Of a stretch of 64,000 nucleotides of DNA, positions 25,049 through 34,128 are shown piece by piece. Each line of letters begins with the position of its first letter. The first letter of the stretch is position 1. The position numbers were made by a program, and so were the translations under genes. The stretch is from Ezakiella massiliensis. Lineage in GTDB: Bacteria; Bacillota; Clostridia; Tissierellales; Peptoniphilaceae. Below the pieces are notes generated by a model that saw only the letters and a program-made list of their open reading frames with translations, made no database searches and was not told where the DNA came from. The stretch spans positions 1,426,001-1,490,000 of the forward strand of contig NZ_LT635475.1 in NCBI RefSeq assembly GCF_900120165.1. The letters are read 5' to 3'.

Positions 25049-26037
25049 ATTTAATTAACTTGTTGGCTTTAGGCGCTGGTTTTGGAACTCCTATTATCAT
25101 AGGACTGGTTGTAATATTTTTAGTAATATTCTTTTCCATGGTTCCTGTTGGATTGTGGATCACAGCATTTTTCTCAAATGTTAAGGTTAGCATTGGTTCA
25201 TTAATCGGTATGAAGCTCAGAAGGGTTAGACCTGGCAAGATTATTAATCCTTTGATCAAGGCTACCAAGGCTGGGATTGATATTAAAATTGACGAGCTAG
25301 AAGCCCACTACCTTGCTGGTGGTAATGTTGACACACTTGTTGACGCATTAATCGCTGCTCAAAGGGCAAACATTGATTTGGAATTTGAAAGAGCTGCCGC
25401 CATTGATTTGGCAGGCCGTGATGTGCTTGAAGCTGTTAGAGTTAGCGTTAACCCAAAGGTTATTGAAACTCCAAATATTTCTGCCGTAAGTAAAAACGGT
25501 ATTGAAGTTATAGTTAAGGCCAGGGTTACCGTTCGCGCCAATATTGAAAGGCTAGTCGGTGGTGCTGGTGAAGAAACCATTATCGCCCGTGTTGGTGAAG
25601 GTATCGTTACAACTGTTGGTTCCAGTATGACTCACGAAGCTGTTTTGGAAAATCCAGATAGCATTTCACAAACTGTTTTGGAAAAGGGTTTGGATTCAGG
25701 TACAGCCTATGAAATTTTGTCCATCGATATAGCTGACGTTGACGTTGGCAGAAACATCGGTGCCCACCTCATGACTGACCAAGCTGAAGCCGATATGAGA
25801 ATAGCCCAAGCCAAGGCAGAAGAAAGACGTGCTATGGCTGTGGCCAAGGAACAAGAAATGAAGGCAGCTGTCCAAGAAAAACGCGCCCTTGTTATCGAAA
25901 ACGAAGCTCAAGTCCCACTTGCTATGGCTGAAGCTTTGAAGAACGGTAATCTTGGAGTGGTTGATTATTATAAATTGCAAAATGTAAAAGCAGATACAGA
26001 TATGAGGAATTCTATTGGTAAGAACCAAGATAAATAG
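25045..26037 (+). CDS. floA: Flotillin-like protein FloA
   Basis: 330 residues, the standard FloA length. A short N-terminal membrane hairpin ([18 protein letters not shown] and the following span) precedes the SPFH domain ([40 protein letters not shown]). The C-terminal Ala/Glu-rich helix ([20 protein letters not shown]) drives oligomerisation. FloA scaffolds membrane microdomains in Firmicutes. It is adjacent to its NfeD partner and upstream of phoH, as in Bacillus yqfA. Confidence 0.96.
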   Translation: MNLINLLALGAGFGTPIIIGLVVIFLVIFFSMVPVGLWITAFFSNVKVSIGSLIGMKLRRVRPGKIINPLIKATKAGIDIKIDELEAHYLAGGNVDTLVDALIAAQRANIDLEFERAAAIDLAGRDVLEAVRVSVNPKVIETPNISAVSKNGIEVIVKARVTVRANIERLVGGAGEETIIARVGEGIVTTVGSSMTHEAVLENPDSISQTVLEKGLDSGTAYEILSIDIADVDVGRNIGAHLMTDQAEADMRIAQAKAEERRAMAVAKEQEMKAAVQEKRALVIENEAQVPLAMAEALKNGNLGVVDYYKLQNVKADTDMRNSIGKNQDK

Positions 26038-26045
26038 GTGGTCTT

Positions 26046-26612
26046 ATGTTTAGGATGTTGTTGATTTTCATTTTGGTCTCATCTGTAATCTCGCGGTTCA
26101 CCGAGCTTGCAAATACCAAGCCAAATGAAAAGAAAGAGCCCAACCCTTTCAAGAAAAATCCACGGGGGACGGGCGGAATTTTTGGAGACCTATCCAAAAA
26201 ATTGGATGACTTTGTCAAAGAAGTTGAATCTTCTTACAGTGAAAAACCTATGGAAAAGATTGACGACGTCTCTGGCTTAAAAAAAGAAAAGCTAGTTGAT
26301 ATAAAAAAATCTGAAGCCAAGAATAGCCCTAAGGTCAGCTCTGATAAGAATATCAAGATGCGTGGAGCAGGCGACAGCATGGAAGGCAGAAGCCTAGAGG
26401 GGATCAGTCTTAATCAAAATGAAGCGGCTGACGTTTGCCTGATAGAAGAGAACAAAAAATCAAGAAGAAAAAAGACTCACAAGAAAAATCCTGATCCCAA
26501 GGCCATTGTACCTGGAGAAAAGGGTTTGGATCTAGAGAATATTACAAATGATGACCTGGTAAAGGGTATTATTTTTAGCGAGATATTAAACAAACCAGTA
26601 TCCATGAGATAG
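26046..26612 (+). CDS. Unknown protein between floA and phoH
   Basis: 188 residues. A short hydrophobic N-terminus (MLLIFILVSSVISRF) could be a membrane anchor. The rest is very hydrophilic, low-complexity and Lys/Glu/Asn/Pro-rich, probably disordered. I do not recognise a family. In Bacillus the matching interval holds yqfB, yqfC and yqfD; this protein does not obviously resemble any of them. The gene is closely spaced (8 bases after floA, 10 before phoH), so it belongs to the same transcript. It may be a membrane-associated accessory of the flotillin pair. Confidence 0.65.
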   Translation: MFRMLLIFILVSSVISRFTELANTKPNEKKEPNPFKKNPRGTGGIFGDLSKKLDDFVKEVESSYSEKPMEKIDDVSGLKKEKLVDIKKSEAKNSPKVSSDKNIKMRGAGDSMEGRSLEGISLNQNEAADVCLIEENKKSRRKKTHKKNPDPKAIVPGEKGLDLENITNDDLVKGIIFSEILNKPVSMR

Positions 26613-26622
26613 CGGAGGTTAG

Positions 26623-27639
26623 ATGATTAAAAGCGAAATTTCGGATGTAGATATTTTAAATATGGTGGTCGGTGATTTGGATAAAAATATCAACCACCTG
26701 ATGGAAAGATTGGGGACCAAGATCAAGATTGTAGACAATTCTATTGAGGTCAATGGAGAAAATGAAGACCTGGCAGCCAGAGTGTTTGAGACCATGGCCA
26801 AGTTTATCGAGGCTTCCAAAAAAGAAGTCAGCATAAATGAAATTGATTATATAATTAATTTGGCCAGGGACCACAGGGAGGCGGAGGTTTTGGACTTGCA
26901 TGCCAAACAAATCGCCTACACTGCCGACGGCAAGTCCCTTTATCCCAAAACTCTGGGGCAAAAGCTCTATATTGATTCCATTATGGAAAACGATATTGTC
27001 TTTGGGACCGGGCCTGCAGGAACGGGCAAGACTTATCTGGCCGTTGCCTTGGCTGCACATTCTCTGCGCAATAAGCAATTTGAGAGGATTATCTTAACTC
27101 GTCCTGCTGTTGAAGCTGGCGAGAGTCTGGGATTTTTGCCGGGCGACCTCCAAGAAAAGGTCGATCCATATTTGCGACCAATCTATGACGCCCTCTTCGA
27201 AATTTTGGGTGCAGAAAAATATACTAAATACATTGAAAAGGGGATTATTGAAATCGCCCCCTTAGCTTACATGCGTGGGCGGACCTTGGACAGGAGCTTT
27301 ATAGTTTTGGACGAGGCACAAAACACCACGCCTGAGCAGATGAAAATGTTTTTAACCCGTCTGGGCTATTCGTCCAAGATGGTTATAACTGGCGACCTGA
27401 CCCAGACTGACCTGCCACGGGGCAAAAAGTCTGGCCTCATGCACGCCATAAATATTTTAAAGAACACCAAGGGCATTGGCATGGTCGAACTTCAAAAGGT
27501 TGATATAGTCAGACACCCTCTGGTTAGACGAGTGATCGAGGCCTACGAAAACGACGACAAAAAAGTTCGTGCTATCGAAGACCGAATCGAAAAACGCAAG
27601 GCCAAGGAAAAAGAGGATAAAAATGCAAGCGACAAATGA
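26623..27639 (+). CDS. phoH: PhoH-like ATPase
   Basis: 338 residues. After an N-terminal region of about 100 residues, the ATPase domain shows Walker A FGTGPAGTGKTYLAVALA, then LTRPAVEAGESLGFLPGDL, which is diagnostic, FIVLDEAQNTTPEQMKMFLT (Walker B) and VITGDLTQTDLPRG. PhoH proteins are linked to RNA metabolism; the exact activity in Firmicutes is uncertain. It is followed by ybeY with a 17-base overlap, a conserved pairing in bacteria and consistent with RNA processing. Confidence 0.95.
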   Translation: MIKSEISDVDILNMVVGDLDKNINHLMERLGTKIKIVDNSIEVNGENEDLAARVFETMAKFIEASKKEVSINEIDYIINLARDHREAEVLDLHAKQIAYTADGKSLYPKTLGQKLYIDSIMENDIVFGTGPAGTGKTYLAVALAAHSLRNKQFERIILTRPAVEAGESLGFLPGDLQEKVDPYLRPIYDALFEILGAEKYTKYIEKGIIEIAPLAYMRGRTLDRSFIVLDEAQNTTPEQMKMFLTRLGYSSKMVITGDLTQTDLPRGKKSGLMHAINILKNTKGIGMVELQKVDIVRHPLVRRVIEAYENDDKKVRAIEDRIEKRKAKEKEDKNASDK

Positions 27640-28078
27640 AAAGGCCTTTGACTTTGAAAACTTTTCTTTAATTTTAAATTTCACCAGATTTGAAATGACA
27701 AAGGAAGAAATCGCGGCCATTAAATTGGCCATTGAAAAAACTTTGGCTGCCCACCATATAAAAAACACAGAGCTTAGCTTTACCATGGTCGACCCATATG
27801 AGATTAAACGCCTTAACTGCGACTTTAGAAATATTGACCGGGTGACCGATGTGCTGAGCTTTCCCATTGATGACCAAATGCTGGGCGATATTGTGGTTTG
27901 TAAGAAGAGACTAACTAAACAGGCCAAGGCCTACGGTAATTCTTATCTGAGGGAGCTTAGCTATTTGACTGTCCACAGTGTTTTGCACTTGCTGGGCTAT
28001 GATCATATGGAAAAACGCGACAAACAGCTGATGAGGAAGATGGAAAAGGAGATTATGAAGGACCTTGAAGGAAAGTAA
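27623..28078 (+). CDS. ybeY: Endoribonuclease YbeY (rRNA maturation factor)
   Basis: About 151 residues from ATG 27623; a longer frame begins inside phoH and is rejected. The metal site reads LTVHSVLHLLGYDHMEK, i.e. the HxxxHxxGyDH motif. Upstream, LNCDFRNIDRVTDVLSFPI matches the LN..yRgkd..TDVLSFp motif. YbeY takes part in 16S rRNA 3' maturation and ribosome quality control. Its end overlaps the TTG start of the following gene by 14 bases. Confidence 0.95.
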   Translation: MQATNEKAFDFENFSLILNFTRFEMTKEEIAAIKLAIEKTLAAHHIKNTELSFTMVDPYEIKRLNCDFRNIDRVTDVLSFPIDDQMLGDIVVCKKRLTKQAKAYGNSYLRELSYLTVHSVLHLLGYDHMEKRDKQLMRKMEKEIMKDLEGK

Positions 28079-28769
28079 GTTTTTAAAATCTTTTAATAAT
28101 GCAGCAAACGGCCTGGTCCAGGTTTTTAAGACCGAGCGCAACATGAAATTTCATTTTCTTGTCGCTGGTCTTGTCATGCTGGCCGGCCTCATGTTTAATT
28201 TAAACAAGCAGGAATTTGTCCAGCTCATAACGGCCATCGTCTTTGTATTATTTGCAGAGATGATAAACACATCCATCGAATACCTGGTCGATGCAACGGT
28301 CAAAGATTTTGATCCAATCGTAAAGGTGGTCAAGGATGTGGCAGCAGGAGCTGTTTTACTCAGTGCTTTTTATGCATGCATTGTAGGTTATTTGATTTTT
28401 TACGACAAGCTGGTCCCAGCCGGCCGAAGATTTTTGGGCGGCATCCACCAAAATCCCGTCCACCTAACTGTAATTGCTGTCGGACTTACAGTTTTACTTA
28501 TTATTGCTCTCAAGTCCAGGTACTCCAAGGAACGCGGCAGCTACTTCCAAGGGGGAGTTGTCTCTGGACATTCGGCGATTTCTTTTTTGATTGCCACTAT
28601 TATTTTATTTAATGCTAACAGCGCTCTTGTGATAACCCTTGGTTTTATCCTAGCTATGCTGGTAGCTGAATCCAGAATTGAGGGCAAGATTCACAAGCCA
28701 ATGGACACCATCTACGGGGCTATGCTTGGAATTATTATTGGAATTTTTATATTTTTAATTTTTGGGTGA
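28065..28769 (+). CDS. Undecaprenol/diacylglycerol kinase fused to a PAP2-type phosphatase
   Basis: 234 residues. The first 120 form a DgkA-type kinase: LKSFNNAANGLVQVFKTERNMKFH, then AEMINTSIEYLVD, the ExxNTAIE-like catalytic motif. The rest has four spans with PAP2 motifs VVSGHSAISF and a C3-like SRIEGKIHKPMDT; the first motif (KSRYSKERGSYF) is imperfect. The start is a TTG; a later ATG (28143) would cut off conserved DgkA residues. The fusion joins kinase and phosphatase acting on similar lipid substrates, perhaps undecaprenol and its phosphate, and sits at the usual dgkA position between ybeY and cdd. Confidence 0.85.
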   Translation: MKESKFLKSFNNAANGLVQVFKTERNMKFHFLVAGLVMLAGLMFNLNKQEFVQLITAIVFVLFAEMINTSIEYLVDATVKDFDPIVKVVKDVAAGAVLLSAFYACIVGYLIFYDKLVPAGRRFLGGIHQNPVHLTVIAVGLTVLLIIALKSRYSKERGSYFQGGVVSGHSAISFLIATIILFNANSALVITLGFILAMLVAESRIEGKIHKPMDTIYGAMLGIIIGIFIFLIFG

Positions 28770-28771
28770 TT

Positions 28772-29173
28772 ATGTATAATTTTAGCGAAATTGATAAAAA
28801 ATTAATAAAGGCTTGCTTGGATGTAAAGGCAAACGCCTATGTGCCCATCACAAAGTTCAAGGTTGGTGCAGCGATTTTGGCTGACGACGGAGAAATTTAC
28901 ACCGGGACAAATATAGAGACTATGACTTTGGCTCCCAGCATCTGTGCGGAGAGAAATGCAATTTACGGGGCCATGGCAAAGGGTGTCAGAACTTTTTCCA
29001 AGATTGCCGTTTGCGGCGACTACGATTTTACTTTTCCCTGCGGAGTTTGCAGGCAAGTTATTTACGAACTCAGCCCCGATGCCACAGTTTTTGTCGTGAA
29101 ATCAGAGGCGGAAGTTGAAGTTTATAATATAAAAGATTTGTTGCCTCACGGCTTCAGATTGGAGGAAGAATGA
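28772..29173 (+). CDS. cdd: Cytidine deaminase
   Basis: About 133 residues, a homotetrameric-type CDA. It converts cytidine and deoxycytidine to uridine forms for pyrimidine salvage. Motifs are ITKFKVGAAILADDGEIYTG, CAERNAIYGAMAKG (zinc site Cys-Ala-Glu) and FPCGVCRQVIYEL (the two further zinc cysteines). GTG 28766 would also be in frame and overlap the preceding stop; the ATG is preferred. It overlaps era by four bases. Confidence 0.94.
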   Translation: MYNFSEIDKKLIKACLDVKANAYVPITKFKVGAAILADDGEIYTGTNIETMTLAPSICAERNAIYGAMAKGVRTFSKIAVCGDYDFTFPCGVCRQVIYELSPDATVFVVKSEAEVEVYNIKDLLPHGFRLEEE

Positions 29174-30039
29174 AAAGCGGATTTGCAAATTTAATCGGCC
29201 GACCTAATGTTGGCAAGAGTTCGATTTTAAATAGATTAATTGGCGAGAAACTGGCAATCGTTACAAATAAGCCACAGACGACTCGGGTTCCCATGAAATT
29301 CATCTATACTGACGAGAGGATGCAGGTGGTGTTCTTTGACAACCCCGGCTACCAAAGGCCAAAGAATAAATTAAATCGAGTAATGAACGAAGAAATCCTA
29401 GCCAATTTAAAGGACGGGGACATAAATCTTTACGTGGTCGACAACTCCTTGGAGACTGGCCGCTTGGATTCAGATGTTTTTGAACTGGCAGCTGAGGATA
29501 AAACGCCCAAGGCTCTCCTTGTAAATAAATCCGACGAGCTTTCTCCAGAAGAAAAAGTCCTCTTGGACGAAAAATACCGAGACATGGGTATTTTTGACCG
29601 GGTGATTTTTATTTCTGCCTTGAGGGGAGATGGCTTTGACGAGCTCTTGGATTATGTTTATGAGACTTTAGACGAAGGCCCAAAATATTTCGACGACGAA
29701 TTTATTACAGATTTGCCTGTCCGCGATATTATGCGGGAGATTTTGAGGGAAAAATGCCTAATCCACTTGGACGAGGAAATTCCCCACGGGATTTATATCG
29801 ATATTGACGATTACGAAGAGACCGAAGACAAAATACGAGTCCGCTTCATTATGTATATAGAAAGGGACAGCCACAAGGCCATTGTAATTGGCAAAAACGG
29901 GTCTATGATTAATAAAATTATTAAAGATGCCGAAAAGGATATGACTCACTTTTGCGGCAAAAATGTTAAAATTAAAATCGATATAAAGACTAGAAAAAAT
30001 TGGCGAAAGGAAGACAGGCTTGTCTCGAGATGGTTTTAG
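29170..30039 (+). CDS. era: GTPase Era
   Basis: 289 residues. G1 is GRPNVGKSS, the switch region holds NKPQTTR, G3 is DNPG (DTPG in most Era), and G4 is VNKSD. The C-terminal KH domain includes VIGKNGSMINKIIKDAEKDM. Era binds the 3' end of 16S rRNA and assists 30S assembly. The DNPG in G3 is a mild deviation; everything else is standard. A GGAGGAAG site sets the start, inside the end of cdd. Confidence 0.95.
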   Translation: MKSGFANLIGRPNVGKSSILNRLIGEKLAIVTNKPQTTRVPMKFIYTDERMQVVFFDNPGYQRPKNKLNRVMNEEILANLKDGDINLYVVDNSLETGRLDSDVFELAAEDKTPKALLVNKSDELSPEEKVLLDEKYRDMGIFDRVIFISALRGDGFDELLDYVYETLDEGPKYFDDEFITDLPVRDIMREILREKCLIHLDEEIPHGIYIDIDDYEETEDKIRVRFIMYIERDSHKAIVIGKNGSMINKIIKDAEKDMTHFCGKNVKIKIDIKTRKNWRKEDRLVSRWF

Positions 30040-30738
30040 ATGAAGGTTGAAGGAATTGTTCTGAGGCTAATAAAATACAAGGAATCATCCGCTATTGCGA
30101 CAGTCCTTACAGACGACCTGGGCAAGATTTCCATAAACTGCCAAAGGATTTACAGGAACAAAAACTGGGTGGACCCACCGGCTCTTGAGACGATGAGCAT
30201 TACCAATTTTGTTTTAAGAGAGGGTCGGACTATTTATTATTTGGATGAGATTGAATCCACTGTCCGCATGGAGGCCATGGCCAGGGACCATAAAGTGTTT
30301 TTTGCCGGCCATATAGTGGCTGAAATCCTTTTAAAGTCTCTGGAAAATGAATATCAAGTGACTAACATTTATCCCCTAACTAAAACCTATTTGGAAAATC
30401 TGACAGAGGAAAACGCATATTATCTAACGGCGGCTTGGATTTTTAAATACCTGAGCCTACTTGGTTACAAGCCCTATATAAATATGGGCGAGGGCTCTCT
30501 TTACTTGAGCCAAAGCGGTATTGTCAGCCTGGATGAAATGGATTCGTCGGGGATGATTTTACCAGTCACGAGCCTAGACAGAGACATGGTGGTAAGGGCC
30601 ATGAATTCGCGTTTTGCAGACATAAAAGACACGGCTTATGACCTCTTGGACAAGGCAGTTTTTTATGCCCTCTTGAATTTGGATTTAAATAAAATTAATT
30701 CTTATGAATTACTTAAAAATTGGAGGTATTATGAATAA
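30040..30738 (+). CDS. recO: DNA repair protein RecO
   Basis: 232 residues. The N-terminal OB fold reads EGIVLRLIKYKESSAIATVLTDDLGK, a clear RecO start, followed by a helical domain. The usual C-terminal zinc-binding cysteines are absent, as in some other RecO proteins. RecO loads RecA on SSB-coated DNA. The gene directly abuts era and overlaps the following gene by eight bases. In most Firmicutes glyQ comes next or nearly next. Confidence 0.9.
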   Translation: MKVEGIVLRLIKYKESSAIATVLTDDLGKISINCQRIYRNKNWVDPPALETMSITNFVLREGRTIYYLDEIESTVRMEAMARDHKVFFAGHIVAEILLKSLENEYQVTNIYPLTKTYLENLTEENAYYLTAAWIFKYLSLLGYKPYINMGEGSLYLSQSGIVSLDEMDSSGMILPVTSLDRDMVVRAMNSRFADIKDTAYDLLDKAVFYALLNLDLNKINSYELLKNWRYYE

Positions 30739-31528
30739 TATCATTTCAAAAATTGTTGACTACTACAAAGCTTACGGGCAAATTAAATACATTTCCGTGC
30801 CAGAAATTATTCCTAGCGATATTTTGTCGGCTGAGGAGATTTTTGAGTACGCTTTTGGCGATAGCCATGTCATTGCAACCGAAGGGACTTACGCTGACCT
30901 TTACAACAATTCCAATACAAACGGAAAATATTTTTCCCATAAACTAAAAATTTATGCCAAGGAAGGAGATTTAAATGTCAAGGACCTGATTGCAAGCCTA
31001 AATGAATTGGGTTTGGATGATGAAAAATATTATATTTCCTATGAGACCAGGGAATATCAGGCCAGGTTTTCGAACTCTCTGATCGTTTCTACCATACTTA
31101 TTGTCAACTGCAAGGAAGTTGCCACTATTAATTATTCCAAGGCCATCAAGGGCGAGCAAACTCTGAATATTAATCAGATAGCCGAATATAATATTGACGC
31201 CATCAGGGAAATTTTGGGAGAAACTAATGAAGAAAAGCACTATGAAAATTCCCTGCACGCCGAGTACGAAAATTACATGGAAGACGACGGGACCTTGGAA
31301 AATCTTTATTTGATTATTGAAAGACATTTTTTGGATATTGAGATGCACAAGGAAAAGGCCAGGTACATCTTGGCTTACAATACTCTTCTTAAGGCCATTA
31401 TTCAAAATGAATACATCCGCATCAAGACGGGAACTTTTTCCGACAAGTACAAGGAAAATATAGAAAGCATAAATGCCAACTACAAGGATATAATTGGAAG
31501 TTTGATTGAAAAATACAGGGGAAATTAA
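30731..31528 (+). CDS. Degenerate glycyl-tRNA synthetase alpha-subunit homologue (GlyQ-like)
   Basis: 265 residues from ATG 30731 behind GGAGG. Comparison with remembered GlyQ sequences aligns it end to end: DYYKAYGQIKYISVP against the QDYWARQGC start, NVKDLIASLNELGLDDEKYY against IQELYLGSLKELGMDP, and AYNTLLKAIIQNEYI against the C-terminal [22 protein letters not shown]. The aminoacylation residues are gone. Motif 2 (RRPTDGRYGENPNR in GlyQ) is TYADLYNNSNTN here, and motif 3 (YGLERLAM) is YNIDAIREI. The reading frame is intact, has a good ribosome site, and sits at the canonical glyQ locus. It is presumably a pseudo-synthetase with a different role; that role is unknown. Confidence 0.72.
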   Translation: MNNIISKIVDYYKAYGQIKYISVPEIIPSDILSAEEIFEYAFGDSHVIATEGTYADLYNNSNTNGKYFSHKLKIYAKEGDLNVKDLIASLNELGLDDEKYYISYETREYQARFSNSLIVSTILIVNCKEVATINYSKAIKGEQTLNINQIAEYNIDAIREILGETNEEKHYENSLHAEYENYMEDDGTLENLYLIIERHFLDIEMHKEKARYILAYNTLLKAIIQNEYIRIKTGTFSDKYKENIESINANYKDIIGSLIEKYRGN

Positions 31529-33309
31529 TGGAGAAATTTGTTTTAGACGTTAGCATGGAGCCCATTCGAACTGAGTCTGTGGACTTGGTCGAGTATGAAA
31601 TTTTAGAAAAATTTCGCATCTGGCTCCTCAGTGAAAAAATTAAACAAAACGCCCTCCACGTCAGGGTTTTTAAAAATCGGGTCGTAGTCACAGCAAGTTT
31701 GGATACTTCGGCGGAATTTTTAAACGAAAATTTGGGCCAGGTCTTTGAAGCTATCAGGCAAAGTGACATTGACACCTTTAATGAATACCAGGCTTTTTAT
31801 AGGCCAATCCTAAACATAGTCGCCTTTTTTGGTGACAAAAAGCTGGACATAGAAATCGGCGACAAAAAATCTTCGGACCAAAACCTGATAAATTTTAGAG
31901 ACTATATAAAAATCGATTCGGCTGAAGATTATTTTGAAAAGATGAAGGCCTATCTTTACACTGATAAAAAAGAAGGCTACGAAAAAATGTCCACAGCCCT
32001 GAAAAAACGGGCCATGGCCAACGGCAAAAAGCTCATGCACGAAGACGAACGGGTGGAAGCCTTATCTGTGATTGACTCCAAGCTATCCATTGCTGAGGTT
32101 GAATTTGACGGGACCTATTTGGAACTGCCTGAGCCAATTATTGAAAGCGTCCTTCATAAGCACAATGTAATTTTTGCCATGTATTATTTGAACGGAGCCA
32201 TTTCCAATTCATATCTTATAGTTTACCGTGAGGGGACAGATCCTGGACCAGTCAAAAACAGCTTAAGTGAAATGATAAATGAAGAGCTAAAAAATATTTC
32301 TAGGCTCTTTAAAAAAGACACAGAAGAAACTTTGGATGCTTATTTGCCAAAGCTATCTTGGATTTCAGATATAGAAAGCCTGGGATCCATGAGCGATAAG
32401 ACCAAACGCCTGGAGTCCATTATCGGGTCTTTGGTCGACGAATTATCGCTGGCTGATGAGATGGAAGAAAATATAAAACTGGCCAGCAAATTTATGAAGG
32501 CAGACTTGGCAACCCAAACTGTTAAATGTTACGAAAATCTCCGTGGCATAGTGGGCGGGGAAATTTTTGAGGCAAACAGGGATAATTCCTCTGCAGCAAA
32601 TGCAATCAAAGAACAATACTTGCCTGATTTTACTGGTCGGGAGCCGGAGACCATTGGCGGTGCGGTTTTGGCCATAGCCGACAGGATGCACGACTTGGCA
32701 GGCCTAGAAATTTTGGGTGAGCTCAATATAAAATCTTCCTGGGCCTTCAAAGAAGCCTATGAGATTTTGAAGCTAATGATAAGCATCAAGCCAGAGCTTA
32801 GCCTGAGGGACTTGATTGAGAGCAGCCTTTACGCTTTTGCAGAAAATTCTGTGGGCGCCTTTGACTTTGATAAGGTTTTTAAATCTCTCTTTGAAATTTT
32901 TAAAGGGCAATTTAAATACACCCTCTACAAAAACAATATCAACAATATTTTCTATGAGGATATTTTAATTACAGAGGACAAGCCCATCAATAAATTGTTT
33001 ATGGATTTAAAAGATTTGTCGAGCATTGAAGATGAAGACCAGCTGAAATTTTTAAAAGACCTCATTGCTTACAAGAAGATGATTGGTGGAGCAAGTGATC
33101 CAGTAGATGGCGACTTTACAGAATCTGAATCGGATTTTTCGGATTTGATAAAATACGCAGGTGACAAGTCCAATGATGCTCTGGAATTTTTTAACCATCT
33201 TTACGAATACAAGGATAGATTTTACAAGCTCAAGGACTCTTATAAGGAGGCTGAAATCAGTAAATCCAGTCTGGTCCTTGCAGATAATTTAGAAGGGAGG
33301 TGGATATAG
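31528..33309 (+). CDS. Degenerate glycyl-tRNA synthetase beta-subunit homologue (GlyS-like)
   Basis: 593 residues, against about 690 for GlyS. The middle is clearly GlyS: LFKKDTEETLDAYLPKLSWI, then LGSMSDKTKRLESIIGSL, FMKADLATQTVKCYENLRGI, EQYLPDFTGREPETIGGAVL and IADRMHDLAGLEI align with the corresponding GlyS core. The N-terminal part aligns in pieces (YRPILNIVAFFGDKKLD), with a block corresponding to about GlyS 65-130 missing. The C-terminal tRNA-binding part is shortened and acidic. Start and stop overlap the alpha-like gene's stop and abut ppsR, exactly as glyS would. Probably a complex with the preceding product; function unknown. Confidence 0.75.
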   Translation: MEKFVLDVSMEPIRTESVDLVEYEILEKFRIWLLSEKIKQNALHVRVFKNRVVVTASLDTSAEFLNENLGQVFEAIRQSDIDTFNEYQAFYRPILNIVAFFGDKKLDIEIGDKKSSDQNLINFRDYIKIDSAEDYFEKMKAYLYTDKKEGYEKMSTALKKRAMANGKKLMHEDERVEALSVIDSKLSIAEVEFDGTYLELPEPIIESVLHKHNVIFAMYYLNGAISNSYLIVYREGTDPGPVKNSLSEMINEELKNISRLFKKDTEETLDAYLPKLSWISDIESLGSMSDKTKRLESIIGSLVDELSLADEMEENIKLASKFMKADLATQTVKCYENLRGIVGGEIFEANRDNSSAANAIKEQYLPDFTGREPETIGGAVLAIADRMHDLAGLEILGELNIKSSWAFKEAYEILKLMISIKPELSLRDLIESSLYAFAENSVGAFDFDKVFKSLFEIFKGQFKYTLYKNNINNIFYEDILITEDKPINKLFMDLKDLSSIEDEDQLKFLKDLIAYKKMIGGASDPVDGDFTESESDFSDLIKYAGDKSNDALEFFNHLYEYKDRFYKLKDSYKEAEISKSSLVLADNLEGRWI

Positions 33310-34128
33310 ATGTATGACATTACAGTTTTTGTCCTAAGCGACTCGGTTGGAGAAACGGGAACCAAACTTGCTCGCGCTTGTCTGGCCCAATTTCCCAATT
33401 GCAATTACGAAATCAAGAGATACCCATATATTTTATCCAAGGACCAAATCCTAGAGGCAATTGACGAGGCTAGGGACATCCCTTCGGTTATAATTTACAG
33501 TACGGTTATGACTGACCACCAGGATTTTATCGAGCACCAGGCCAAGAAGCTTGGCATACCTACAATTGATATAATGAAAAAACCCCTCACTGCAATTTCA
33601 AAAATTCTCCACGATAATCCAGTAAGAGAATCGGGAATTTTGAGGAAGATGGACGAAAAATATTTCCAAACTGTAAATGCAGTTGAGTTTGCAGTTAAGT
33701 ATGACGACGGCAAGGATCCAAGAGGTGTATTAAAGGCGGACATTTGCTTGGTTGGCATCAGCCGGACTAGTAAAACTCCCCTTAGCATGTACTTGGCCAA
33801 CAAGGGTTACTATGTGGCAAATGTGCCCCTGGTTCCTGAAGTTCCCCTTGCTCGCGAGCTTTATGAAAAAGATAAGAGACGAGTCTTTGGCTTGGAGACA
33901 AATGTGGAATCCATGATGAAGATCAGGGCCGAGAGGCTACTTGCCCTTGGACTTCCAGCAAACTCCATGTACTCAGAGACCGACAGAATTGAAAAAGAAA
34001 TTGAATATTCCAAAAAAGTTATGGATGAGCTGGGCTGCACAGTTATTGACGTGTCCAACAAGGCCATAGAAGAGACAGCCGAAATTATTCTTGAAACCAT
34101 GGAAGCGAGGTTTGGTATTCGTGACTAA
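33310..34128 (+). CDS. ppsR: Pyruvate,phosphate dikinase regulatory protein (DUF299)
   Basis: 272 residues. DUF299 proteins are bifunctional kinase/phosphorylases that switch PPDK or PEP synthase on and off using ADP. Motifs: VFVLSDSVGETGTKLARA at the N-terminus and the P-loop-like LVGISRTSKTPLSMYLAN near the middle, with KVPNVPLVPEV-type VANVPLVPEVPLARELY following. The nearby gly locus and dnaG-rpoD give the usual Firmicute context (yqfL). Its presence implies PPDK elsewhere in the genome. Confidence 0.93.
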   Translation: MYDITVFVLSDSVGETGTKLARACLAQFPNCNYEIKRYPYILSKDQILEAIDEARDIPSVIIYSTVMTDHQDFIEHQAKKLGIPTIDIMKKPLTAISKILHDNPVRESGILRKMDEKYFQTVNAVEFAVKYDDGKDPRGVLKADICLVGISRTSKTPLSMYLANKGYYVANVPLVPEVPLARELYEKDKRRVFGLETNVESMMKIRAERLLALGLPANSMYSETDRIEKEIEYSKKVMDELGCTVIDVSNKAIEETAEIILETMEARFGIRD

